Assembly (NCBI RefSeq): GCF_000003855.2
Contig: NW_003101678.1
Location: forward strand, 2,235,134-2,299,133
DNA length: 64,000 nt
Source of the DNA: Blastomyces gilchristii SLH14081
Lineage: Eukaryota; Ascomycota; Eurotiomycetes; Onygenales; Ajellomycetaceae
Reading direction: 5' to 3'
Made by a program: the position numbers and the translations under genes. The notes under the pieces are model-generated. The model saw nothing but the letters and a program-made list of their open reading frames with translations, searched no databases and was not told the DNA's origin. How positions within the stretch are numbered: position 1 is the first letter of the stretch; the number at the start of each line of letters is the position of its first letter. Positions 49,601 to 62,771 of the stretch are shown one piece after another.

Positions 49601-49726
49601 TATCTCATATACCTGAATGACATTCTAGTCTTCTTAAACTCATATAATAAATATCTGAAGCATCTCAATGAAGTGTTTACAACTCTGACAGAGTATAAGC
49701 TCTATATCAAATCAACAAAGTGTGTG
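46645..49726 (+). pseudogene. Family B gag-pol, mutated and truncated
   Basis: The ATG near 46645 begins MSKNQ and a gag-like frame with transition-type stops (KEYLINTALLVEEKLHTQMN). Protease is clear at about 48558-48590: VLADTEASIQ, where the Gly of the retroviral DTGAS motif is now Glu. Reverse transcriptase is recognised by ISVLFVKKAGE (about 49270-49303), INYQALNKLMIKNEYLLSQI (from about 49318) and YLNDILVFLNSYNKYLKHLN (about 49610-49670). It ends at KSTKCVF, where LINE sequence takes over. Confidence 0.82.
46978..47043. repeat. AT-rich microsatellite in family B gag
   Basis: Repeats of the form atataataatatagtgatataataatatag in about 65 bases. It may hide a local gag frame change. Confidence 0.75.
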
Positions 49727-50106
49727 TTTATTATTATTATTATTATTCTTCAATTATAGATGTATGCAGTCAGAGACTATGACATCTACCTGAGAACTAA
49801 AAGTTCTCAGAGTTTTTCCTATATCTATAAAGTTAACTATTATAGATTCACCAATTTCAGATATGCAACATCAGAAAATTCCAGCTCAGAATACAAAAAC
49901 TGTTTACAAATTGCAGTATTTTAACATCTTCTGATACTTTGAAACCATTTGACAATATCATGACAAAAGAAAAGAGAACACAGTCTTAAAGATAGACACA
50001 TTAAATAGATAGATAGAAAAGAATAGAAAGAAAAAAGTAAAGTAAAATAAAAAGAGACTGTAATGAAACAAATTATTAAAAGATAGTATATAGCTGTTTT
50101 AACAGA

Positions 50107-53100
50107 CTATATCTGATTAATTTCCTTCTCTTCATGTTCAGATATTTCTGAATTCAGTCATTTTCTTGTAGATGCTTGAGTTTCTGATAGAAAGTCTATT
50201 AGGTATTTAAATCCTATCTCAGTTGAGAATAAGAATCTTATATTTAATTAATTTAGATCATACTTCTCTTTCAATCTGACTCTGAGACTATTGTATAATG
50301 CACAGTGCATCATAATATACTCTGAATTCTCATTTGCATTGCAGAATAAGCATTCTATTGAATCAAATCTATCATCAAATCTTTGCATATAAGATTTGAA
50401 ATAGCCATATTCTAATTTCAGCTGTATTATAGATGAGAATATTTTCTTTTTACATTTAATTGAACAAGATTTTCACTTGAGTTTTGTTTCATATCTTGCA
50501 TAATGTATACTCTTCTTTTATTTCTGCCAGCTTTCATTTCACTTATCTAAACAAGGTTCTTTTATTTTTCTCTTTATAAATGATCAGGACACAATTTTTT
50601 GAATAGATCTGCTTAATTCTGAACCTTTTTTTACAGCTAAATCAGCCAATTCATTATCATAAATATTCATATGAGCAGGAACTTAGTGTAGATGAATTAT
50701 TAGCTTTGATATTCTTCTCTTTTGAATTTTTAAAATGAAGTTTAAGATCAGTTCAAGATTCATTTAATTATTATAAATCTGACTATTTCTAAGTTGTTTT
50801 AAAGTAGCTTGACTATCAGAGAATATTCATGTCTCTTTCAAACTATTTTCTCTTTTATGAGATTTTATTTCAATGAGTTTGAAAGCTTTCACTATTATAA
50901 CTAGTTCAGTATCAAAGACTTCAGATTCACAGTCTAAATTTCAGAAATCTGAGATAAAATTAATATTATCTTCAGTATAAGCAATGTCTGTGTCTAATCT
51001 ATTCAAATTCTCATTTTTGAAGTCATCTGAATTAATCAGAATAGAGTCTTCTATATTAATTGTGAAAATTCTCTTCAAATGCTGTTCATATTCTTTCTTC
51101 TTAGATAGTTCACTTATTTATAAGTCTATAAGAGATCTAAGCTTTTCTCTTCAGAGAGATATCTTCTCATGATCAACTTTTTCAATATTTAAAGAAGAAC
51201 ATTGGTTTTTAATCAGTGAGTATAGTCTGTACAGTTGAGAAAGCATTTTCTTTGAAGAATTATTTTCATTTCAATCAAGAAATCTATTCTAATTCAGTTT
51301 ATTTCCAGAGTTAATTGATGAAAATGAAGAAGAGACTCTTTCTCTGATTATATAATTTAAGCTCATCTTTATAACTTTTAGAGCATAGTTCATACAGGCC
51401 TTTTCAAATCTAATAGCAGAAGAAGAAATTGAAGCTTCAATTTCTATTGCTTTAATAGAAGATGATTTGAATGCTTTCAGAATTCTTCTCAAAGCTCTGT
51501 TTTACAGACTTTGAAAGAGTTCAGTGAAATTTCCTTGATTATTTCATTAAACTTGAACTTCATAATCAGCTACTGAGATAATACTGACTATATATAACTA
51601 TCTCATAGTCTGGAAGAATAGATCTCTCTCTGTATTTAATAGTCTGATAATATTGTTCAATAGTCTTTCTGTCTTAACAGTTCTTTATTGAATATGATAT
51701 TTAAAATTCAACTTAGAGTTTAATCATACTTCTAATCATTTAATATTTAAACTGAGTTTAATCTCTCTATTTAAAAGAGTTAGAGATAGTTCTTTCTTAT
51801 TAAATCTAGAAAAGAAATGAATTAACTCAGTTTTATTCATATCAAATTAAATTTAATTAATATCTGCTCTGATAAAGATTTTCTTTACAGCTTTTTCAAT
51901 CATTTTCAAATTCTCTTTGATAGTTTTTGAGCTGTAGACTAGATCAATATTATTTATATAACTCAGAGATTACACTATTCTCATATTACTATTTTTAAAT
52001 AGATATACAGTGTATATTGCAAATAAAATGAGTGAGATTGAAGATTCTTACAGTACTTCTATTTTTATCTCAGTCTTGTCTTGTTTTATTCTATTAAAGA
52101 AAAGTTGTATGATTCTTTTAGATATAAAACAGTTAATTCATTTTAATAAAGAAAGTGACAGTTTTAATATCTTCAAAATCTGAATTAACTTTGACTTTGA
52201 AATATGATTAAATGCTTCTTTTATATCAATAAAAACTGCAGTTGAGACCAGATCTTCATGCTTTGCTATTTAAATATCATGAATAACTGAGAGAACAGTG
52301 TTAATTACAGAACATTGTTTTCTATCTCTCATTTATTCACTGAATAAAAGAGAGCTATTAATAGAGCTTATAAAAGATAATTAAGTAACTATTATCTTTT
52401 TCAAAACCTTTTCTAGACAGTTTAATAGAGATATTACTCTATATGACTTAGAAATTGAAGTTTTTCTATTAGATTTTATAAGAATCACTTCAGTGACTTC
52501 TCTCCAGCATTCAGAATAATATCTATTTTTCAAGAGATTGAAAAAGAGCTTAAAATATTCATTCTTTAAGTAGGAATATGTATTTTGCGTAATCAAGTGA
52601 TTAATTGAATCAGGCCCTGCAGCAGTTTTAACAGAACTTAAGAAGATAGCTGACTCTAATTCATCTCATATAAGATCAGGTCATTCTCAGTCATTTTCAT
52701 CAATATAGTTGAGAAGTGATATATTCTCTTTCTCTTTCTCTGAATCTGATGAGTTCTGAAAGAGAATTCTCATGAAAGCTTGACATTTTTTCTTAAAAGA
52801 GTTTACTGTATATGATTCATTCTGAAACTCATATTCTAAGACTGGAAGTTTTGCTACACTTCTTGTTTTAGTATAGTTAAAAGCTTTAAAAACTTTCTTT
52901 TCTTATACTTCTTCAAGAAATTTATTTCAGCAGTCTGTTTTAGCTCTTTTAATATCTGAAAAATATTCATTTCTGACAGCTTTGAACTCTTCATCAGATA
53001 TTATATCATTCTTTCAATTTCTTCTAGCAATAGCTAATTCTTTTCTTTTAGATAAGATATTCTCATTTCATCAAGGTTTTGAATACTCAGAACATTTTCT

Positions 53101-54090
53101 CTTTGAAATATTATCTCTAACACTTGTTAGAATAATAGATGTAAGAAGCTTCACTCTGTTCTCAAGCATTTTATTTGAGATATCTTGACCAGAATTTCAA
53201 TATAGCTCACTCTGTCTTTCAGATTTTAACAGTTTTATACTTTCTTTAACTGCTTTTGAATCAGCTTTTTCAAAGTGAAACTGATTAGAGAGAAGAGAAT
53301 TTTTACTTATTTATTTTTCACTCAGTTCAATATTAAATTAAATAATCTCATGATCTGATTCTGATATCTCATTTGAATTAATAAATCAGTTTACAAGTCT
53401 TTTTTTTATTAGATTTTATGATATAAAGATTAGATCTATAATAGATTTCTGTTTCATGTCTTTTCTAAAGAATGTTTGTTAATCAGACTTATTAATCAAA
53501 TCTATTGAATGCTTAAAGATTCATTTAATCAGATTATCAGCTCTTACTACTCTCTTACATTCTGAATTTCATTAGAAATGATGTGCATTGAAATCTTCTA
53601 TAATTACAGAGTTTCTTAATGAAGTTATATTTAGAAATTCTCTATCAATTATTCAGGTATTGTTATTTTTTATCAATGACTTTTCATTATAGATATTTAT
53701 GAGCTGTATAGTATTAAACTTATTTTCTTTATCTATAATATCACTCATCAGAATATCAGAGTCAGACATGATATTAAATCTTAGATTAAATTAATATCTT
53801 AATCTCTTTCTTTCATAGATCACTACTCTTGACTTTATCTCAGACTTTTAAGATAGAAAGCAGTAGTAGCTTGAATGAGAAATGATGTATTTTTACTCAG
53901 CATCAAAATTCAGTTCCTGAAGTAGTATAAAATCAACTTTTTATTCAAATATAATTTGAAGACAAGAACAAATACAATTTGAGTTTCTATTCACATTATT
54001 TTGAATAAATGTGATTTTTAAAGAGTTTTTAAACTTTTTTTTGTTGTTTTTATTGTATATTCATACTAAAAGAGAGTAGAAATAGAGTAG
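50107..54090 (-). pseudogene. LINE copy 2 ORF2, mutated
   Basis: Colinear with copy 1 and extending further toward the N-terminus: an endonuclease start with DFILLQELNFDAE near 53900-53940. The reverse-transcriptase active-site box is now YINN (about 51936-51950), both Asp changed to Asn. RNase H lies at about 50640-51060 and the C-terminal Cys/His finger at about 50300-50355. Some Trp codons that became TGA in copy 1 are TAG here (for example after NKLN near 51287), so the two copies were hit independently. Confidence 0.87.
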
Positions 54091-54119
54091 AATCTAATCA
54101 CTATTATCAGATAGTAAAT

Positions 54120-55502
54120 TATAACCATTTTGAAAAGTAGAAACCTCAACTGCTTCTATTATATCTAGTTTATTATCAGAGTCATTTCTCAATTCTCTAA
54201 TCTTAACAGAAATTTAAGAATTTAAATTCTATTTACATTTAGCTGGAGAATTGAAGTTTAAAGATTTAGATAGTTAAGAGTTTCTTCTTTTCAAGCTTAC
54301 AGTTGTAAGTTTACTGGCCTGACTCTTCTCTTCAGTTCTAGATTGACTTTGAGCTTCATCTTTTCTTCAGTTCTTTTAAGTTCTTGAAGTAAATATACAT
54401 TCTTTTGAGTTAGATGTATGTTTTTCTTTGCAATTAGAGCACTTAAGCAGAGTGTATTGATATATTTCATCTCTTTTTAAACATGTTTTATATTTATACT
54501 CACTAGTTTTGTGATCTCTGACACAGAATGCACATTTTGAGTCTCTAAAACATGAGATTGTAAAGTGTTCATATCTTTGACAGTTTAAACACTGTGTTTG
54601 AGCTTTGAGATTCATTCTTAAGTCTTTGTATTCATGAACTCTCATTTTCAAATCTGCTACTCTTACTTCAGAAATCTTTGACTGTTCAAGTGTTTTTATA
54701 TATACTAGAACAGAGGTATTTCTTCTGCTTTGTCTGAACTCAATTGAATTTAGTCATATAGACTCTTTTCTCAGTTGAATAGAGTTGTATTCTTTTAATT
54801 CATTTTTGAGAAGTAGCATTCCTTCTTCACAGTCAAAAATTTCAACTAGAATATTATGAAGAATGAATTTGTCTCACTTTTCATCTCTCTCAGATACAAT
54901 TATTGTGTTTAGCAAAGATTCTACTGCTAACTGTCTGAGATTCTCATTCTGAATAAGAAATTCAGCACTGAACTCAGGTATTGTAGTCAGAATGATGAAG
55001 TTTTCAAAGAATAATAGCTCAATTGAAGCTATAACTGATTTTTGAACTTTAATATCAGTCATCAACTGAGAAAAGAACTGCTGATTAATTTTATTTCTGA
55101 TTCTGAAAATAAGATTTGAGTTTAGCTTGTTTCTTTGTGAAATGTCCTGATTTGAGACTTTGAGAATAAGTCTTCTATTTCTGAAGATTTGAAAGTTTTT
55201 CTCTTTTTGCATTTTTTTCTTCACTTTTCTATGAATAGAAGTATGAGCAGTACTCTTCTCAGTTTTCTCAGGATTTTAAGCAGGTTTTGAGACAGGAGGT
55301 TTAAAGATAGCAGATTCAGCTGCTTGAGCATATATTTTCTTCTAATTCAAAGAAGAAGAAGAAGTAGAAAAAAAAGAACAGTAAGATGAAGAGTCAGTGA
55401 TTGTACTAGAAATTTTCAATGTTTTTTAAAGTGTGTTTGAAATTTCAAGTTTGAACTTGATCATCTTCTGAAGTTGTCTAGCCTGAGTATGAAGAATTAA
55501 CA
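54120..55502 (-). pseudogene. LINE copy 2 ORF1 (nucleic-acid-binding), C-terminal part
   Basis: The open stretch 54376-54651 carries three consecutive zinc knuckles typical of Tad1-type ORF1: CLNCQRYEHFTISC (CX2CX4HX4C), CAFCVRDH..., and CSNCKEKHTSNSKEC. The stretch 54874-55224 is the region before it (MTDIKVQKSVIASIELLFFE). The family role is coating the RNA in the retrotransposition particle. The protein is interrupted by the TAACA-flanked Gypsy insertion; its N-terminal part is at 63305-63493. Confidence 0.82.
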
Positions 55503-56035
55503 TGTAATGTGACGGAACCGAAGCGGTGGCTAGTCGGCGGCATCACATAGAGGTAGTTGTTTGAGAAGCTGTATGAATGAGCTTGACTACCTTGCTTGAA
55601 TAGCAAGCTCATAGGCTACAGAGTTATTGCAAGAATATCACAGATATAGTACTTAGTATACTAAGAAGATTGTATGAGAAATGCAGTAACTCTTGTATAT
55701 ATTTCAGTAGAAGAAAAACAAATCACTGACTTCTTTGATAAGAAGCCAGCATCTAGCTATTCTGTATAGATAATGAGTGAATACTCCTCTCTCATTCTAT
55801 AAGTAAGAATAGCTGAAGTGATATCTCAGTGATACCTCACTATCAAGAAAGAGTAATCTGCTGATCTTGTATAGAAGTGAGATTCTCATATTTATTAATC
55901 AGATCTTTCTATAATATATCTGAATAATGTTATAGAGTGATTCAAAACTAGTTCAAACAGAATAAAATTATTCACATGAAAGTAATAAGCTGTGTGAAAC
56001 TGCAGCAGAGTCTTGACATAGTCAAGAATGTGATA
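55503..56035 (-). repeat. Family C 3' LTR
   Basis: 533 bp. The outer 60 bases keep CpG (gtgacggaaccgaagcggtggc). The inner end is mutated (gcagcagagtcttgacatag against gcagcggggccttggcgcgg in the partner). Confidence 0.93.
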
Positions 56036-56495
56036 ATACTCTCTTCTTTAAGAGTATAGTTCTGATACTTTTAAGATTATCAGATTAAGAACTATCTTTA
56101 TTATATAGTAATAGTTATTAACTGATTGACAGTATATATACTGTGTATGATATAAAGAAATAGATGAGTTTTTCTACTAACTGTGTAGATCTTTCTTTTC
56201 TCATCTTTATTCAAATCAAATATATAATAAGTGAGTTTCTTATATATTGATTTGAAATGTGAAAAACATAGTTAGTAAGTGACTTACAGATCTCTTATTA
56301 TATTTTATTCTATATATGAAATTCTCTGCAAAAGTGATATATTCTAGAGATAAAGCTAACAGTAATGACAGAATTTTTTGAAACATTTCTCTTCTCTATA
56401 ATACATTTTTCTTTCCTTCTTTCTCAATTGTAACAGTGAGTGCATGAGAGTATCATTCTTAAAAGACAATAAAGTGCTTATTCTGACATTTTCTA

Positions 56496-57596
56496 GTGAT
56501 CAAACATCTTCACGGTGCAGCTGCGGCCTCTGTGACTGTTAAGAAAGTCAGATTGAAGACAGAGGCAGCAGTATCAATGAGCTGTGAGAGCACTGCTTTT
56601 ATTATCATATCTTCTTCCTCTTCTGCATCTCTTGCAGTCACAGTAGTAGTAGCTGTGCCTTGCAGTGAGATGTCATTTCTTCTGCTAGCTGGTTTATCTG
56701 TGTTCAGTTCATTTCCTGCTCTTCTCATCACTGTTGTAATACTGTTCCCTTCATCAATCAACACAGTGATGTATGACCCTGTGTAGTCATTCAGAGAGAA
56801 CCTCAGAGAGAGCTTGATTTCAGAGATAGTGACTCTGAGAAGCTCAATTCATAGTTTCTCTTCTATGTCACATCTGAGGTCTGCTCAGAATACTGCTGAG
56901 TTGAGTCTGCAGAATTCTGCAGTTTCTTTATCTTCTCTCTGTGAGAAAACTTCAGTATAGTCTCTGACTAATATCATTACTTATCTACACTATGCTAAGC
57001 AGCTGAAGAAGAGAAGGATTTTATACACTCATTTCTTCTCTTACTCTCATTATTTCTATTATATCTGTAACAATAACTCCTGCCTCTCTGTAAGTATTAT
57101 CTCACAGAAAGACATTATATCAGCTCTGATAAGAAGCTCAGATGTTCAAGCAGTACAGAGTAAGAATCTCAGAGCTTCAAGTATTAATAGATTTTATCAA
57201 GACTGAGAAGATCTCTCTTACTCATCTGTAAAAGTAGATGAAAGTGTGAATCTCTGAGATGAAAAAACATCTCAGAATAACTGATCTCAAGAAGAGATCA
57301 GCTGATGCTGCTGTTGAAAGTACTATAAAGATTAATCACTGATTAAAGAGAATCTCACTTCAGTTGAAGCAGATAACTGAGATGCTTTGTAAGTTAATAA
57401 GTTAATACTTTCAGCATCTCTTATACTCTTCTACAGTATGCTTCTCTGCAGTATCACAGTACTAACTTCTCAGCAGACAAAGATATCAGTGTCAGAGACT
57501 TCAACAGTGAAGAATGAGTTTGATGAAAGTGTGATTATTGATAAGTAGACTTTGATCTTCTCTTTTTACTTTTTCAGTGAGCTGCAGCTCTATTAA
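56496..57596 (+). pseudogene. Long antisense frame in family C, between chromodomain and 3' LTR
   Basis: One forward frame of 367 codons runs from the ATG at 56496 to TAA at 57594, opposite in sense to gag-pol. It is interrupted only by TAG (56784, 56958), several TGA and a TAA, which are transition-type stops. It begins MIKHLHGAAAASVTVKKVRL, has Ser- and Val-rich stretches (FIIISSSSSASLAVTVVVAV), then HYFYYICNNNSCLSVSIISQ and VQSKNLRASSINRFYQD, and ends near FSFYFFSELQLY. No family recognised. It could be an accessory antisense ORF of the retrotransposon or a captured host gene. A reverse-strand open stretch overlaps its first 85 codons, so the coding strand is probable, not proven. Confidence 0.5.
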
Positions 57597-57819
57597 AATA
57601 GCAGTGATCTGTGAGTTAATAATATTAATCTTTATTAATTTAAATATCTCTTTCTTTTCTTATTAACTGCTTCAGAAATTTTATACTTGTATAGTCTCAT
57701 TAAACTTCTAAAAACTCTTTAAGAGAAAATAGAAGAAGAGTGTTACAGAGTTAATAAGACATCAGCTCATTACTGTAAGATTATCTCTAAAAAATTCTTT
57801 GAGAAAAATGAGAAGTCTC

Positions 57820-60800
57820 AAGCAGTATTTCTTACTCAATATCTCTGATATGTAATAGAATAGTCTCTACTAGTCATCTCATAGCTTACAATCTCTTTCT
57901 CAGCATTTTTCAAATACTCAAGCAGTTCTTATAAATTCTCTAATAATGAATAATCTTCTCATTTAATAAGATATTGAAGTTTACTGTAATATGTTCACTT
58001 ATTTAATATTTTCTTTATAAGATATTCAGTATCACTCTTAATCTCAATATCATTCAGCTAAGATAGTTCTGTCTCAGAGTATTACTTATAGAGCTTTAAA
58101 TAGAAAATGTGAAAAACAGAATGAATTGATTTTAATTCTGAGAATAATTTTAACTTATATATCTACTTACTTATCACTCTTATTACTGAGAAAGATTCTA
58201 GTCACTACTTACTGAGCTTCTTATAAAATCTTATTGTCTTGATATTCTTTACTGAAAGTAGTACTTGATTCTCTATCAAGAACTTTATTAAAAGATGTTT
58301 TTAATTATAGTATTTCATCTGCTACTTCTGAATACAGTGAATACTTTTTACTATCTTCTTATAAATTTTGTTTAAAAGTTTCAATCTTACTTTTACTTCT
58401 GATACTGAGAAATACTCTGTTCTCTGTATCTGTTTAATATTCTGACTGTCTATTTCTCTCTTTGAAACATTATTCATGATATCACTGAGTAATAAAGAAT
58501 TATATTTATAATAAGTATAGAAAGAAGATATCTTTAAAATTGCATTCTTTATATTATTATATACAAATTCAGTAGTTAGAAGATGTTTGAGTCAATCATT
58601 CTGATGATATAAATAGAATGCTTAAAGATACTATTTTAGTATCTGATTCTGATATTTAGTCTGATCATCTGTCTGTGAATAAAATGCAGTACTGAGAAGA
58701 CATTTTATTATAAGATAATAGTAAAAAGCTGATCAGTATTTACTGATGAAGAGAGATTCTCAATCTGTTATTAATAATTTCAGAGTATCATGATTATCAA
58801 TAATAATATTTAAAAATAGATCAGTCAATTCAGAGGCTTTAATCTTTTTATAAGTAGAGATATATTTAATCATCTTCATGAAACAGTTAATAATGATTAA
58901 AATTAAGTTATATTCTTTAACTCTTATCAACTTCAGCAGATCAACTATGAAATTCATTGATAGATTCTATTATGAATTCTTTGAAATAGATAGTGATATC
59001 AACTCACTGTATTACTTATACTACAGAATCCTTATTCTTTGACAGATATTGTAAGTCTTAATATACTCTTTAACATCTGCTCAGAGCTTGTTTTAAATAT
59101 ATTTATATTTTAGAAGCTTCTCAGTCTTCTCTAACCTGAAGTACTCTGTATAACAATTATTATAATGAATTTTTAATAACTTCTGACACACTGCTCTGCT
59201 ATGAGAGACAAAGACTGAATCATTCAGTAGTAGAAGTTTACATTCTTCTAGTTATCAGTAACTTAGTTTCTTAGCAGCACTGTCTCACTCAGAGTCTATC
59301 TCTTTCAAGTTTAAACTGAATTCTTTCTTCTTTAACTTCTGAATTTAAGCTGTAGTAGAGATATTCCTTTTCTATAACTTATCAATAAATTTTAAAAGTA
59401 GTTAAGTTAAAAGATTGTAGACTATTTCATTCTTTATTAATTCAATAATTGTAAGATATAATATAAGAAGCTTATAATCTTCAGTGTCAGTTCTCTGCAG
59501 AGACTCAGATTTTCTTTCATCTTCTCTACTGAGTCATGCAGCTGTCTTATCAGCACTGTTCTCAAGCTTCAGAGAATCTCAATTCTCTACAGTCAGCTTC
59601 TTCTATAATGATAGCAGAGATTCTTTTATAGAATTCTTCTCTGTATTAATAATATTATAATCAGACTGTCTAGACAGTGTATCAGCAGAATTAAGCCGAT
59701 TTGAACAGTATCAGATATAGAAATCATACTCTGAAAGCAGCTCTGCTCATCTGACTTGACATTCTATCAAGCTCTTTATTGTCAAGAAGTAACACAGATT
59801 TATATGATCAGTGAAAACTTACACTGAGTACTTACTACTCTGAAGATAATGTTATTAGATCTTAAAGAATTTAACAATTATTAAAATCTCTTAATCATGA
59901 ATATCATATCTTCTCTGCATAAGTGATAACTTCTTAAAGAAGAAGATTACTGATCTTTATTCACAGTATCTTATAGACTCTATGAAAAAGTCTTCTCTCA
60001 CAGATATTTTATTATCTGTATTCTCAGAGATGATTATTCTCTGATTCTTTCAATATTGAAAGATCTTCAGTGTCAACTGTGAAAAGATTTCATAGATTTT
60101 ATTTCTGAATACATCAGTCTCACACTGACTGAGTAAATCAGAATTAAAGTGATTCAGTATTATAACATCTGCAAAAGCTTGTTTCAATTCTGCAAACATC
60201 TATATAATGTCTTGAGTAAGAATAAACAATCTTATTTTTCTATCTTTCACACTTCTCTTTAACAGATCTGTAAGAGAGACAGTAATTCATGAATATGTAT
60301 AGATAAATCATCTGTAGAAATTTACAAATTCTAGAAATATCTACATCTCACAGTACATTCACAGCACTGGTCAGTTCTTAATGATAAAGACCTGACTTCT
60401 GTTCATTGAAATATTATTCATCTTAATAATATAATCTAAGAAATCAATCTCCTACATATAGAACAAGCATTTTTCAGTGTTTACATAGAGTTAATACTAT
60501 CTCAAGTGACTCAATACTTCTCAAACATGAATATCATATTCTTTCTCTGTATGTGAGAAGATTAGAATGTCATTTAGATATACTATACAGAAGATATTAA
60601 CAAGGCTCTGCAGTGTCTTATTTATATAGATCTGAAAGATGACTGAAGTATTACAAAGATCAAAAGATAAACCAAGATATTTAAAATTATTATACTTGAT
60701 ATGAAAAGCTGTTTTTTAAATATTATCTTTATTAACTCTGATTTTATAATAGATATCTTATATATCAATCTTTGTAAACATCTTTGCTTCAGATAATCAA

Positions 60801-62582
60801 TTAATCATCTTATTAATTAATAATAATAAATAGTAATTCTTAACTGTCATCTTATTAAGACCTCTATAGTCTACACATAGGTATAGCCTACTGTCTTTCT
60901 TAGGCACAAAGAGTATAGACATCTCTGTCAGACTCTTTGATAAGTGTATTCAGTTCTTTGATTATACTTTCTCAAGATATTTATACAGAATATTCAATTT
61001 CTTTATAAACAAGTTATAAAGAAGTCTGTACAGCATCATTGCATCATCTTCAAGATATATCTTATATTATATCTTAATATCAGAAAACTTCACTGCTTCT
61101 CTTTTTAAAAAGACATTCTTATAATCTGTAAAGAGACATTATATTCATTCATTTTCAATAATGAATACTGCTGCTAATCTTGCAGTAAGAATGATAACTT
61201 TTTCATCTATTCTCAAGTCTCAGTCATCTGCTACACAGTATATTGACTCTATCTTTTTCTCAAGATTCTTCTGATGAAACTCTTCAGATTTCTCTATCAC
61301 TGTCTCTTTATTAGTGAGACAGTATCATTACATCTGAGTGACTCAGTCAATGAGAGAATTGTTTTCTCTCAATTATGAGAGATCTAGAATGACATTCTCA
61401 TCTATAATATTAACTGTGTAGAGAATCAGACTGCTTTTCTTGAAGATTTCTTCTAAGTCTGTGATCACACACTTCATTTGAATTATATTAAAACAGTGAT
61501 ATTTTATTTTATCAATAAATTTCATATAATCTGACAGATCTATCTTCTTTCAATTCTTCATCAAAGAAAGAAAATAGAATATGAAGTTAGCATTCACTCT
61601 AAAGTCAAGTAGATATCTCATTAATATCTTCTCATTCAGAGTATACATTGTGATTATAACATGAACTCAGAGATATAGAAATTATTAATTCTTCATTTCT
61701 TTCTCTTCTTTATCTTTCACAGATATATTTGTCAGAAGAGAAGTTAACTTTGAGAAGATATCTTCTCAGTTTCTTTTCTTCTTCAGCTTCTTATAATCAC
61801 TGATGTAGTGATAATCAGCTTCACAGTTTAAAATAAAGATCTTTATCAAATCTTTTTTAGTATTTCTTCACAGTGAGTGAAGAATTAGAGTACTTGAAAT
61901 TCTTCTTTACTTTCTTTAAACTGAAGTCATCACAGTGCTGTTTAGATCTTATCATTGATTACTTAGAAGAGATCTTATTAATCTTTTTCTCAGAGAATTA
62001 ATTATTCAAATAGATTCAGAAAGTCAGATTAATAAGCTCAGTGTAATTAATTAATGAACTCTGATACTGTGATATTATTATTCATATCTTATAAGTCAGC
62101 TTCATGAGATAAAGCTATGTCTTTAATTAATTCAAATCATTGATCAATTTCTTCTAATATTCTTCAAATCTTGCATTGAAATCAGAAGAATTCTTATCAT
62201 TTTATTAATATAATGAGTTGAATCACTGTACTGCTGTGAAGCTGTGATTGCAGTGATCTTCAATTTAATTCAGTAGAAAGTTCTTGAATTCTTCTCAAGT
62301 CATTGCAGTATTAGTATGCTTAAGCTCTCTCTTCTTAATAATTCAAGTAGTTGCAGAGATGTCTTTAAGAAGGTTAATAATATATATTACTCATATCTTG
62401 TAAGTATTATACTAGCTTAGATTAAGGCAGAATTTCTGTTCAAGAGTATGAATAAAGCTGTGAAATTCAGATAATATGTTTTTCTTATATCTTGAAGAAT
62501 CTTCAATCATAATCTCTCTATCTTCATGATAGATGTAGATGTGTAGAGGCTGTGATAGTGACAGAGTGATTGAAGAACTCAT
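57820..62582 (-). pseudogene. Family C gag-pol with chromodomain, mutated
   Basis: Gag may start at the ATG at 62580-62582 (MSSSITLSLSQPLHIYIYHE). The open stretch 62412-62714 covers it and runs into upstream sequence. Reverse transcriptase: YLNDIL at about 60569-60590, followed by FSHTEKEYDIHV. Integrase: the stretch 58760-58957 with MNFIVDLLKLIRVKEYNLIL and a terminal LITD. A chromodomain closes pol at about 57850-57990 (LQYLIK, then LENL.ELLEYLKNAEKEIV). Transition-type stops break the frame throughout. Confidence 0.82.
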
Positions 62583-62771
62583 GTTAAAGTGTACAGCAGG
62601 TTCAGAAATCTCAGATTTCTGCCAGAGTAGAGATGTACACACTCTAGAAAATAATGTAGAGTTTCTCTCAGAGAGTGAGATTGAGTCAGTATCAGCACAG
62701 ATACATGAGATCATATTAGTATATTAAAGCTTAACTGATTCAAACTTGTAATCAGATTAAGTGATTTAAAT

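Larger units (their letters stand above)
46469..49726 (+). mobile_element. Gypsy family B, 5' part, cut at the LINE junction
   Basis: A second Ty3/Gypsy family in sense orientation: one LTR, gag, protease and the first half of reverse transcriptase. It stops where the reverse-strand LINE's tail begins at 49727. Nothing that reads as the rest of pol was seen after the LINE's 5' region near 63.7 kb, so either the LINE inserted with loss of DNA or the remainder lies beyond the window. Confidence 0.82.
49727..55502 (-). mobile_element. Tad1-like LINE, copy 2, reverse strand (3' part)
   Basis: The 3' tail reads as (TTA)n from 49727, then the 3' UTR with its inverted gagaactaaaagttctc hairpin near 49793-49811, ORF2 (about 50107-54090) and most of ORF1 (about 54120-55502). 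At 55503 it is interrupted by a family C Gypsy element; ORF1 resumes at 63305. This is the most complete LINE here and the only one showing ORF1. Confidence 0.9.
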
